This document shows positions 16,984 to 24,240 of a DNA stretch of 64,000 nucleotides, one piece after another; within the stretch, counting starts at the first letter, position 1, and every line of letters starts with the position of its first letter. The DNA is taken from assembly GCA_034665305.1 (NCBI GenBank), contig JAXDFZ010000001.1:124001-188000 (forward strand), given 5' to 3'. The notes below the pieces were generated by a model. The model was not told where the DNA came from. It was given only the letters and a program-made list of their open reading frames with translations, and did not search any database. Source of the DNA: DASXRU01 sp034665305. GTDB taxonomy: Bacteria > Acidobacteriota > Blastocatellia > Pyrinomonadales > Pyrinomonadaceae. The translations under genes and the position numbers were made by a program.

Positions 16984-17755
16984 ATTCATGTTCTTTACGT
17001 AAAACCTTTCCGGCCATGCGCGCTACTAATGAGCGGGGCACCAGTCTTTCCGATTCGATCATCATGAAGTTGGCCCAGCCGGAAATGATGTGGCCCTTGC
17101 CGCGTTTCAGTCCGCGCAGAGCGGTTTCGACTACGTCGTCAGCCGATTGGACGGCGCGCATCGGCGGCAAATCGATGCTGGCGGCCTCGAAAAACCCAGT
17201 TTCGGTGACGCCGGGACAGAGCGCCATAACCTTAATCCCGTGCGAGCGGTTTTCTTCCCAAAGTGCTTCTGAGAAAGAGAGCACGAACGCTTTGGTGGCG
17301 GCATAAGTCGCCATGAACGGCACTGCCTGAAAGCCGGCCGTGGAAGCGACGTTAATAATAGCTCCGCTTTTTCGTTCACGCATGGGAACCAGAAAGCGTT
17401 GAGTTAGTTCGACGAGGGCACGCACATTAAGATCGATCATATTCAACTCGCGGGTGAGATCGAGTTTCGTGAAATCGCCCATCGAGCCGAAACCGGCGTT
17501 GTTGATAAGGAAATCGATTTCCAGTTCGCGCTTTTGAGTTTCCGCAAACAACTGCGCCGGTGCGTCGGGTTTTGATAAGTCGATCGCCACGTACTGCGCC
17601 CGAATGCTGTTGATGCGGCCCAACTCATTGCACAGAGTCATTAGCTTGTCTTCGGAACGTGCGACCAGCAAAACGTTGTCGCCGCGCGCGGCCAGCTTGC
17701 GGGCAAAGACTTCGCCGATTCCTGAAGATGCTCCGGTGATGAGTGTAGTTTTCAC
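16982..17755 (-). CDS. Short-chain dehydrogenase/reductase (SDR)
   Basis: 257 residues, classical SDR. Seen are the nucleotide-binding TGASSGIG at residues 7-14, LINNAGFG, the catalytic Ser in INVASTAGF, and YAATK. The LCPGVTETGF segment is typical of the SDR group annotated YqjQ/DltE-like. It has a basic C-terminus, and its substrate is unknown. The start is GTG, 14 bases after the serA stop. Its place between serA and serC suggests shared transcription, but no known step of serine synthesis needs it. Confidence 0.88.
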   Translation of the reverse strand: MKTTLITGASSGIGEVFARKLAARGDNVLLVARSEDKLMTLCNELGRINSIRAQYVAIDLSKPDAPAQLFAETQKRELEIDFLINNAGFGSMGDFTKLDLTRELNMIDLNVRALVELTQRFLVPMRERKSGAIINVASTAGFQAVPFMATYAATKAFVLSFSEALWEENRSHGIKVMALCPGVTETGFFEAASIDLPPMRAVQSADDVVETALRGLKRGKGHIISGWANFMMIESERLVPRSLVARMAGKVLRKEHE

Positions 17756-17769
17756 TGTGGTTTATCTAG

Positions 17770-18975
17770 CTAGCTGATTTCCAGGACATTGAGTTCAATG
17801 ATATCTGCATTCTTACCACGCAGGCTATCGAGCGCTTCTCGCGAGGGAGCGTTGTCCAGATTGATGCGCGCCACGGCCGCCTCCGCGCCTTCGAATACGA
17901 TGTTTTCCATCTCCTGCACGTTGATGTGTTCGGCTTTGATTGCCTCCAGCACCTGGGCTAACACGCCCGGGCGATCGCGGTGTCGTACCACCAGCCGATG
18001 CGTCGCGGGTGTTTGCCGGGCCAGGTTAACGACGTTCGGAACTTTCCCGGTTTCTTTGAATGACTGGATTATGCGGACCGTTTCCGCGGCAATAGCTTCC
18101 TGCGCCTGATCGGTTGAGGCGCCAACGTGATGCGTTCCGTAAAGATTCGGCTCCTTAGCGATCTCGTCGGTGAACTCGCCGGCGCTCGAGGTTGGCTCGC
18201 CGGCGTAGACATCCAAACCGGCGCGAATGCCGCGCGCATGCATGGCGTTCACGAGGGCTGCTTGATCGACTACTTCGCCCCTGGCGGTATTGATGAAGTA
18301 AGCGCCCTCCCGCATCGCATGGAAAATGTCGGCGTTGACGAGGGAACGCGTGTCAGCGGTCAACGCGACATGTACGCTGACTATGTCCGCCGCTTCCGCA
18401 ACTTTCTTTGGCGATTCCGCTAATTCGATTCCTAAAGCGGCGGCGCGTTCCGGAGTCAGACTGCGACTCCATGCGATCACGGGCATGCCAAAGGCTTTTG
18501 CGCGCGGAATCATTTCCTGACCAATTTTTCCCACTCCGATCAGTCCCAGCGTGCGGCCGAACAGCCCGCGCGCTTTGGAAAACTCTTTCTTGTTCCATTC
18601 TCCCCGTCGCAGCGTAATTACGTTGTCCACCACGCGCCGGTCCAGCGCGAGGATCAGGGCGAACGCGAGTTCTGCTACGGCAATTGAGTTTTTGCCAGGG
18701 CAATTCGAAACGTAAATGCCGCGCCGCGAAGCTGCCGCGACATCGATGGTGTTGTAGCCGGCGCCCGCGCGTACCACCAGTTTTAATGCGCCTGCTTCCA
18801 GCATCGCTTCGGTAACTTTTGTTCCGCGAACTACCAAAACGTCCGGCTGCGCCGTGGCGATCGCCTGGGCCAGCGCATCGTCTTTCAAGTCCGGTTGGTA
18901 CGAAACCTCGCACCCGATGGCCTCCAACCCAGCGCGCCCCGATTCTTCGAATTTGTCAGCAATTAGTACGTGCAT
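17770..18975 (-). CDS. serA: D-3-phosphoglycerate dehydrogenase with C-terminal ACT domain
   Basis: 401 residues. It oxidises 3-phosphoglycerate to 3-phosphohydroxypyruvate with NAD, the first step of serine synthesis. The D-isomer hydrogenase pattern is clear: VRAGAGYNTID, GVGKIGQEMIPRAKAFGM as Rossmann motif, the catalytic Arg/Glu region ending INTARGEVVDQ, and GTHHVGAST with the catalytic His. Residues about 325-401 are an ACT domain (HRDRPGVLAQVLEAI), usually the site of serine feedback control. The start is ATG 18975; an earlier in-frame ATG (18993) lies inside the upstream repeat and would add six residues encoded by it. No strong ribosome binding site is visible. Confidence 0.96.
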   Translation of the reverse strand: MHVLIADKFEESGRAGLEAIGCEVSYQPDLKDDALAQAIATAQPDVLVVRGTKVTEAMLEAGALKLVVRAGAGYNTIDVAAASRRGIYVSNCPGKNSIAVAELAFALILALDRRVVDNVITLRRGEWNKKEFSKARGLFGRTLGLIGVGKIGQEMIPRAKAFGMPVIAWSRSLTPERAAALGIELAESPKKVAEAADIVSVHVALTADTRSLVNADIFHAMREGAYFINTARGEVVDQAALVNAMHARGIRAGLDVYAGEPTSSAGEFTDEIAKEPNLYGTHHVGASTDQAQEAIAAETVRIIQSFKETGKVPNVVNLARQTPATHRLVVRHRDRPGVLAQVLEAIKAEHINVQEMENIVFEGAEAAVARINLDNAPSREALDSLRGKNADIIELNVLEIS

Positions 18976-18980
18976 TGTTT

Positions 18981-19061
18981 GTAGGATAGACATTCCTGTC
19001 TGTCCATTTTTAGAGTAGCTGCGATAACAGAAATCGGGACAGACAAGAATGTTTGTCCTAC
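18981..19061. repeat. Paired REP-like palindromes (GTAGGAYARACATTCYTGTCTGTCC)
   Basis: Two 25-base units face each other, at 18981-19005 and 19037-19061. They match at 22 of 25 positions and the three differences are all transitions. Each unit is itself a hairpin (for example GGACAGACA, AGAA, TGTTTGTCC). The outer unit touches the stop codon of the DUF1015 gene. This looks like a BIME-style pair of REP sequences. Confidence 0.8.
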
Positions 19062-20290
19062 TAAAAAGTATGAATCAATAATCCATCTCGCAGTTTCGGT
19101 TCAAACCACGTCGACTTTGGCGGCATGATCTCGCCCGCATCGGAGACGGTCAATAAATCGTCGATAGTGGTCGGATAAAGCGAAAACGCCACTGCGGCGC
19201 GGCCCTGATTGACCAACGCCTCGAGTTCTTCCGGACCGCGTATGCCGCCGACAAAATCAACGCGCTTGTCGGTGCGGATGTCCTTGATGCCGAGAATCGG
19301 CTCCAGTAGCCGGTCCTGTAAAACGCTCACGTCCAGAGACTCCACCGTCCCCGCAGGCTTTGGCGTGTCCGCCGGCAAACTCAAACCATACCATTCCCCG
19401 CCGAGGTACATGCTCCACGTGCCCGGGGATCGTGGCGCAGATGTCCCATGCGGTGAGACGTCGAAAACTCGTCCGACCTGTTGCAGAAACTCTTCCCGGG
19501 AGAGTCCGTTTAGATCGCGCACCACCCGGTTGTAAGGAAGTATCTGCAGCTGGTTGTCGGGAAACATAACCGTCAGAAAGAAGTTGAACTCTTCCGTGCC
19601 GATAAAAGAAAATCCGTGCTCCTTAAATTCCGCGCGCGCGCGGCTGGCACTGGCGGCCCGGTGATGGCCGTCGGCGATGTAAAGATTGGGCACGTCGCGA
19701 AAGGCAGCGACGAAAGGATCAGGATCGGGAACTCGCCAGATGGTGTGTCGAATGCCATCGTTAGCGACGAAGTCATATACCGGGGGGTAGTCGTTACTAA
19801 CTTCCCACACCAGTTTGTCGATCCCAGCGTTTGCGCGATAGGTAAGGAACACCGGTCCGGTTTGGGCCCGCAAAACCATCATGTGCCGGGTGCGATCGTC
19901 TTCCTTATCACGCCGGGTCCGCTCGTGTTTTCGAATCTGATTGCTGTCGTACTCATCAATCGAGCAACAGGCGACGATCCCAATCTGGACGTGTCCGCCC
20001 ATCAACAGGCGATAAAGGTAGATGCTTGGCTCTTCCTCTTCGACCAGCGGGCAGTCCTTGACGAGTCTTTGAAAATTATCACCGGCGCGGCCGTAAACGG
20101 CGTCGCTGTGAATATCAGTCCCTTCCGGCAAATCAATTTCCGGGCGCGAAACATGAAGGAAACTCAAAGGGTTTCCTGCAGCCAGGGCGCGCGCTTCTTC
20201 GGTATTCACAACGTCATAAGGCACACTGGCGACTTCAGCGGCGCGTACCTCGGGCGGTCGCAGGGCCTTAAAAGGACGAATGACAGACAA
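19061..20290 (-). CDS. DUF1015 family protein, serine-cluster associated
   Basis: About 409 residues, a full-length DUF1015 protein. Family marks include IRPFKALRP near the start, SVPYDVVN, FLHVSRPEIDLP, IRKHERTRRDKEDDRTRHM and the IADGHHRAASA motif at mid-protein. The DGHHR segment recalls ParB/sulfiredoxin-like active sites, but this is only a motif resemblance. The start is probably TTG 20290, eight bases after AAGGAG; a TTG two codons earlier is too close to that site. It heads the cluster with serA, the SDR and serC. No phosphoserine phosphatase is visible in the cluster, so a serine-related role is worth considering. The biochemical function is not known from sequence. Confidence 0.88.
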   Translation of the reverse strand: MSVIRPFKALRPPEVRAAEVASVPYDVVNTEEARALAAGNPLSFLHVSRPEIDLPEGTDIHSDAVYGRAGDNFQRLVKDCPLVEEEEPSIYLYRLLMGGHVQIGIVACCSIDEYDSNQIRKHERTRRDKEDDRTRHMMVLRAQTGPVFLTYRANAGIDKLVWEVSNDYPPVYDFVANDGIRHTIWRVPDPDPFVAAFRDVPNLYIADGHHRAASASRARAEFKEHGFSFIGTEEFNFFLTVMFPDNQLQILPYNRVVRDLNGLSREEFLQQVGRVFDVSPHGTSAPRSPGTWSMYLGGEWYGLSLPADTPKPAGTVESLDVSVLQDRLLEPILGIKDIRTDKRVDFVGGIRGPEELEALVNQGRAAVAFSLYPTTIDDLLTVSDAGEIMPPKSTWFEPKLRDGLLIHTF

Positions 20291-20583
20291 CGGCAAGTCT
20301 CCTTTGGTCAGGGGATCGCGGATCGTAGCTCATCAGGATTTGGAGTTCAGGCCTCTCCTCAGTTTTCGTGATCACACTTTACGGTTTGTGACCTAAGACT
20401 ATCTTTTTGCGATGCGGTTTGCCAAGTTGGCGGCGCGATTAAGCGGTCTTTGAGGTACCCGGATCCCGTTTTCATCGCTGTTAGCGGATATGAAGAACCG
20501 AAAGCGCTCAACCAGGAATGGTTGTAAACTGCACGCTGAACTCTGTAGTTGCAATTTCGAGTTAAGGTTTTGCGGAGGTGCAA
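20291..20583. other. Divergent promoter region, DUF1015 / pterin dehydratase
   Basis: 293 bases between divergently transcribed genes. It must hold both promoters, but no clear paired -35 and -10 boxes were picked out. AAGGAG (minus strand) and GCGGAGG (plus strand) are the ribosome binding sites at its edges. No gene seen. Confidence 0.4.
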
Positions 20584-20919
20584 ATGAACGATCTGGCGAG
20601 CCGCGACTGCATTCCCTGCCGGGGCGGAATCCCGCCATTGGACCATGACTCAATCCAGCGTCTGTTACGAGAGTTGCACGGCTGGGTTGCGGTTGACGAT
20701 CATCACTTGCGAAAGGTTTATGAGTTTAAGGACTTTCGCGAGGCTTTGAAATTCGTTAATCGAATTGGCGGGCTGGCCGAAGAACAGGGCCATCACCCGG
20801 ATATTTGCTTCGGCTGGGGAAAAGCAGAAATCACGATCTGGACGCATAAAATCGATGGCCTGACCGAAAGCGATTTTATTTTGGCGGCCAAGATCGATCA
20901 GCTTCCCAATTCACCGTAA
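20584..20919 (+). CDS. phhB: 4a-hydroxytetrahydrobiopterin dehydratase (pterin-4a-carbinolamine dehydratase)
   Basis: 111 residues, the usual PCD size. It dehydrates 4a-hydroxytetrahydrobiopterin to recycle the pterin cofactor of aromatic amino acid hydroxylases, and in bacteria without those it may serve molybdopterin pathways. The catalytic pattern is in AEEQGHHPDICFGW followed by EITIWTHKIDGLTESDF. The start ATG 20584 is five bases after GGAGG; a GTG two codons earlier overlaps that site. It stands alone, convergent with the glycosyltransferase gene at two bases distance. No phenylalanine hydroxylase is in the window. Confidence 0.93.
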   Translation: MNDLASRDCIPCRGGIPPLDHDSIQRLLRELHGWVAVDDHHLRKVYEFKDFREALKFVNRIGGLAEEQGHHPDICFGWGKAEITIWTHKIDGLTESDFILAAKIDQLPNSP

Positions 20920-20921
20920 AC

Positions 20922-22031
20922 CTAAGCCATCGCGGCGCGGTAGACTGCTTCGGTCTGGGAAATCATCTCGTCAAGATTGAAACGCTCGCGCACACTGTCG
21001 CGTCCGGCTTCGGCGATACGCTGTCGCCGCTCTTTGTCATCGATTAATTTCGCGATCGCGCCGGCCGTTGCCTCCGCATCAGCAACCGGGACCAGCAGCC
21101 CGGTCACGCCATCATTAATTATTTCCTTCGCGCCGTCGGTCGCGGTAGCAATCACAGGCGTGCCGCAGGCCATGGCTTCCGCCATCGCCAGGCCAAACGA
21201 TTCGCTGTGCGAAGTGGAGACAAAAAGATCGAAGGCACAGTAAAGTTCGCCAATGTCCTCAAGCCAGCCAAAATGGTGCACGCGGTTTTCCAAGCCGTGC
21301 TCGTTGATCAGTTTTTGTAAGTTGGCCAGATGCTCTTTGGTTGCAGAAGAATCTTCACCGGCAATGATGAAATGAAGATCAGGAAACTGTTCGGCAACTA
21401 AAACGGCGGCCCGCACAAAATCTTCGTGGCCCTTCAACGGATTAATCTCTCCCACTGTTCCGGCGAGCAAGCCCTGCGCCGGAAGTTTTAACCGGCGGCG
21501 AAAGTCGGCGTTATTGAAACTCTGGCGCGTGGCTGCGAAACGATCCACGTCAATGCCGTTATGGATAGTGACGATCTTTTCTTCGGCGAAGAGTTGTTGT
21601 TCGCGAAGTCTGAGCGCCACCGCTTCGGAAACAGCAATCACGCGGGCGACGTTGGACAGCGTGACACCGTGCAGACGGCTCAGCGGGAAGAGAACGTGAC
21701 GTGTGATTATCAGTCTGGAACTCCGATTACGGCGGGTGGCGTATGCAGCCAGCGGGTAGTCGCGAGCCATGTGAACGTGAACTATATCGATCTGTTTCTT
21801 GCTAATCAGGCGGGCCAGGTCGAGTGCACTGGCTGCGTCAAGCGCATTACGCAGCGGCAGACTGACAATGTTTTCTTTAGGTATGCCCGTCAACCGTTTT
21901 GCCAGGGGCGAACGCGGCGTCAGCGCGACATGTATTTCATGACCTCTGGCGGCGAGGCCGTGCGCCAGGTCCAGCAGATGGCGTTCGCCACCGCCCATCG
22001 CGCGGGCCGAACTGATTTGCAGGATCCTCAT
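20922..22031 (-). CDS. Glycosyltransferase family 4 (GT-B)
   Basis: 369 residues with the two Rossmann-like domains of GT4. The N-terminal acceptor side begins ILQISSARAMGGGERHLLDLA, with a Gly-rich turn. The C-terminal donor side has GEINPLKGHEDFV and the STSHSESFGLAMAEAMACGTPV stretch whose two Glu residues contact the nucleotide sugar. There is no signal peptide or membrane helix; it works at the cytoplasmic face. Sugar donor and acceptor are unknown; lipopolysaccharide or other surface glycan synthesis is likely. It converges with the pterin dehydratase gene, with only two bases between. Confidence 0.9.
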   Translation of the reverse strand: MRILQISSARAMGGGERHLLDLAHGLAARGHEIHVALTPRSPLAKRLTGIPKENIVSLPLRNALDAASALDLARLISKKQIDIVHVHMARDYPLAAYATRRNRSSRLIITRHVLFPLSRLHGVTLSNVARVIAVSEAVALRLREQQLFAEEKIVTIHNGIDVDRFAATRQSFNNADFRRRLKLPAQGLLAGTVGEINPLKGHEDFVRAAVLVAEQFPDLHFIIAGEDSSATKEHLANLQKLINEHGLENRVHHFGWLEDIGELYCAFDLFVSTSHSESFGLAMAEAMACGTPVIATATDGAKEIINDGVTGLLVPVADAEATAGAIAKLIDDKERRQRIAEAGRDSVRERFNLDEMISQTEAVYRAAMA

Positions 22032-22107
22032 TCTTTTGGCTCAATCAGGAGAAAGCGACAGGCGGGAATCTCGTGATCTACGTTGTGGTCCATCGCAGCT
22101 TCAGGTT

Positions 22108-22779
22108 CTAAGGCTTCGGTTTCCCTAATGCCGACTCTTCGTAGCGACTGAGCAGATCGGCGGGATCTTCATAAAGTTCAATACACCCCGCTGACAATAA
22201 CTCGCGCTCGGTGAATCCACCACAAAGCATCCCAATTGTGCGCAGACCCAGTTTACCTGCAGCTTCGGCGTCATAAGGTGTGTCGCCAACGGCAATGGCT
22301 TCGCCGGCATTGACGTCGAGGCGATCGAGAGCTACCGCAAAAATATCGGGATGCGGTTTCGATTTCTCCACGTCGTCAGAACTGGTTTCCTCTTCGACGA
22401 GATCCTCGATGTTCGCAAGTTTCTTATAGATCTTGAGCTCATCTTCTTTAGCGGAAGAAGCGAGGGCAATCTTGTTTCCATCATCTTTAACCCGCAGAAA
22501 TAATTCTCGTACTTTGTGAAAGGGACGGACTCGCTTGAGAAAATCACTTTTGAAGAGTTCGCCGCGAAACTTCTCCAGCTCTTCGCCAAACTCTTCCAAC
22601 TCCTCGCGACTGAAAAAGACCGGCATCAGCTGATCGCCGCCTTTGCCGATCTGGTGGCGAATCATTTGAAAGGGAATGTCTTTCCCAAAATGTTTGAAGG
22701 CCTCTTTCCATGCTTGCGTATGGAGATCCACTGAATCCACCAGCGTGCCATCGATATCAAAAATCACTGCCTTGATCAT
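22108..22779 (-). CDS. HAD superfamily hydrolase (beta-phosphoglucomutase/phosphatase-like)
   Basis: 223 residues. All four HAD motifs are present: VIFDIDGTLVDS, ALASSAKEDE, KSKPHPDIF and VGDTPYDAEAA. The helical cap between motifs I and II places it in HAD subfamily I, together with phosphoglycolate phosphatases and beta-phosphoglucomutases. The start ATG 22779 precedes KAVIFDIDGT directly; a longer frame upstream adds residues without similarity. Substrate is not predictable. It lies 76 bases upstream of the glycosyltransferase gene in the same direction. Confidence 0.9.
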   Translation of the reverse strand: MIKAVIFDIDGTLVDSVDLHTQAWKEAFKHFGKDIPFQMIRHQIGKGGDQLMPVFFSREELEEFGEELEKFRGELFKSDFLKRVRPFHKVRELFLRVKDDGNKIALASSAKEDELKIYKKLANIEDLVEEETSSDDVEKSKPHPDIFAVALDRLDVNAGEAIAVGDTPYDAEAAGKLGLRTIGMLCGGFTERELLSAGCIELYEDPADLLSRYEESALGKPKP

Positions 22780-23115
22780 CTGTCCTCGATCCTCCGTTCG
22801 AATGGATGCAGAGTACAACAGGAAGGCTGACGGTGTCTTTCCGGGAGGGTCAGCGCATGCCCGACCAGTTTACAAACTGGAACAGAATCCAGTGGCGAAT
22901 GTTTTGCTTTCGTACGACGCAGCTGAATCGTCCCTTAACCAAACTTTGCCAGAACTCAACAACAAAGCGTAGTTACAGGCAGCAGCGAAGTATCGCGAGC
23001 AGAAGAACCAACGGTGGCAGAGTCGGCACGCGTATTGCCCTGATGATGGGCAGCGGGGGGCAGTTTTGGGCTCTTATTTCTTTTTAGATTAAGCGGTATG
23101 AAGGAGTGATTGATC
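22780..23115. other. 336-base divergent intergenic region
   Basis: Lies between the HAD gene (minus) and the stress-type gene (plus). Short open frames here show no family resemblance or initiation signals and are taken as noise. AAGGAG at 23101-23106 serves the plus-strand gene. Nothing else was recognised. Confidence 0.4.
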
Positions 23116-23622
23116 ATGGCAAAAGTCAAACTTGTTACAGGCTTGTTTAAAACGCGCGTTGCTGCAGAGGCAGCAGTGGACGCTATTCTCCGGCGAGGCT
23201 ACACGCGAGATGACATTAGCGTGCTGATGTCAGACGCTACGAAGACGAAGGAATTTGCCTTGCAGACGCGCACGCATGCGGCCGATGGCGCGGGGATCGG
23301 CGGAGCCATCGGTGGCACGGTGGGCGCAGTGCTGGCGGCGATCGCCGCGATCGGTACTTCGATTGCTATTCCCGGTATCGGTATTTTTGTTGCCGGGCCA
23401 ATTGCTGCTGCATTGGTTGGGGCAGGAGCGGGCGGCGCAACCGGCGGCTTGATCGGCGCCCTGATCGGGGTCGGCATTCCCGAGCACCGCGCTAAGGTCT
23501 ATGAGACCGGAGTGCGTGGCGGCGGGATCCTTCTTGGCGTAGAAGCTAAAACCGATGAGGATGTGGATCGGCTGGAACACTTGTTGGAAGATGTGGGCGC
23601 CGAGCACGTGCGAACGGAATAA
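23116..23622 (+). CDS. General stress protein-like (YflT/GSP17M-type) glycine-zipper protein
   Basis: 168 residues. Residues 1-45 resemble the general stress protein 17M-type domain (VTGLFKTRVAAEAAVDAILRRGYTRDDISVLM). Residues about 55-130 form a Gly/Ala-rich hydrophobic stretch with repeated GxxxG (GIGGAIGGTVGAVLAAIAAI and GAGAGGATGGLIGALIGVGIP), likely membrane-inserting hairpins. The end (GILLGVEAKTDEDVDRLEHLLEDVGAEHV) is a small ferredoxin-like half. The start ATG 23116 is nine bases after AAGGAG. Its neighbour across a terminator is CsbD, another stress-associated gene. Role inferred as envelope stress; mechanism unknown. Confidence 0.75.
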   Translation: MAKVKLVTGLFKTRVAAEAAVDAILRRGYTRDDISVLMSDATKTKEFALQTRTHAADGAGIGGAIGGTVGAVLAAIAAIGTSIAIPGIGIFVAGPIAAALVGAGAGGATGGLIGALIGVGIPEHRAKVYETGVRGGGILLGVEAKTDEDVDRLEHLLEDVGAEHVRTE

Positions 23623-23650
23623 ACCCAAACCAACAAGTACGAAGAAAGAT

Positions 23651-23691
23651 TGAGGGCCGGCGAGCTGATGAAGTCAGCATGCCGGCCCTCA
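23651..23691. terminator. Two-tier hairpin between convergent stress genes
   Basis: Outer arms TGAGGGCCGGC and GCCGGCCCTCA pair perfectly over 11 bp; inside, GCTGA and TCAGC form a second stem around TGAAG. There is no long T run, but position between converging genes fits a bidirectional terminator. The nested design recurs elsewhere in this window. Confidence 0.7.
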
Positions 23692-23714
23692 GTTGCTAAT
23701 AGGAGTTCGCACCA

Positions 23715-23927
23715 CTAGTGCGAAATCTTTTCACCGATATCTTCGATCGCGTCGCCAACTTTGCGGCGCGCCGTGCCGAAACCTTCGCGGAGATTGCCCC
23801 CGGCCCGATCGGCCTGGCCTTCACTTTCCAGATCCGGATCGTTGGTCGCGCGGCCAACATTTTCTTTGACCGCACCTTTGGCTTGATCGAATTTTCCTTT
23901 TACTTCGTCTTCGTTTGGTAGACCCAT
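23715..23927 (-). CDS. CsbD family stress protein
   Basis: 70 residues, matching small CsbD-like proteins: NEDEVKGKFDQAKGAVKENVGR opens it, the family's KGK..QAKG.vKe..G pattern. It is very hydrophilic and probably soluble and partly disordered. CsbD-like genes respond to general stress in many bacteria; the biochemical role is not established. ATG follows AAGGAGG by six bases, a strong initiation site. Confidence 0.9.
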   Translation of the reverse strand: MGLPNEDEVKGKFDQAKGAVKENVGRATNDPDLESEGQADRAGGNLREGFGTARRKVGDAIEDIGEKISH

Positions 23928-24172
23928 TGTGTTCCTCCTTATGTTTGCGTACCCATGATCGAATCAGACATCGCTGTTGGAGGTTTTGACGGCAAAGAAC
24001 ATGCCATCTGCCTTTCACCGCTCCGTTTCTACCGTAAATCATCAACGAAAAGGGCTTAAATGCGGGGGAGTCGTCTGCGCCTCAGCAACCGCATCAGGGT
24101 TTTCATACAGTCCAGCGCCGGATTGCGCGGTCTTGGAACAGTGTGCGAAGGAGGGGGACCAATCAAGAAAAA

Positions 24173-24198
24173 GGGTGCGCCTCTGGCGAAGCGCACCC
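24173..24198 (-). terminator. Intrinsic terminator of first TonB-dependent receptor gene
   Basis: Read on the minus strand: arms GGGTGCGC and GCGCACCC with a ten-base loop, followed by a run of T. It lies 43 bases past the receptor stop. Confidence 0.85.
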
Positions 24199-24240
24199 GA
24201 TAAGTTAACGCCGGTTAAGCGGCGAGATCTTATTTCAGTT

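Noticed and set aside
19616..20371. Long plus-strand open frame (about 250 codons) antisense to the DUF1015 gene
   Set aside because: No family resemblance, no initiation site, and it mirrors a well-supported gene; codon pattern is that of the antisense strand.
22676..23087. Overlapping short plus-strand frames before the stress-type gene
   Set aside because: No initiation signals, and the frames overlap each other and the HAD gene; taken as chance frames.
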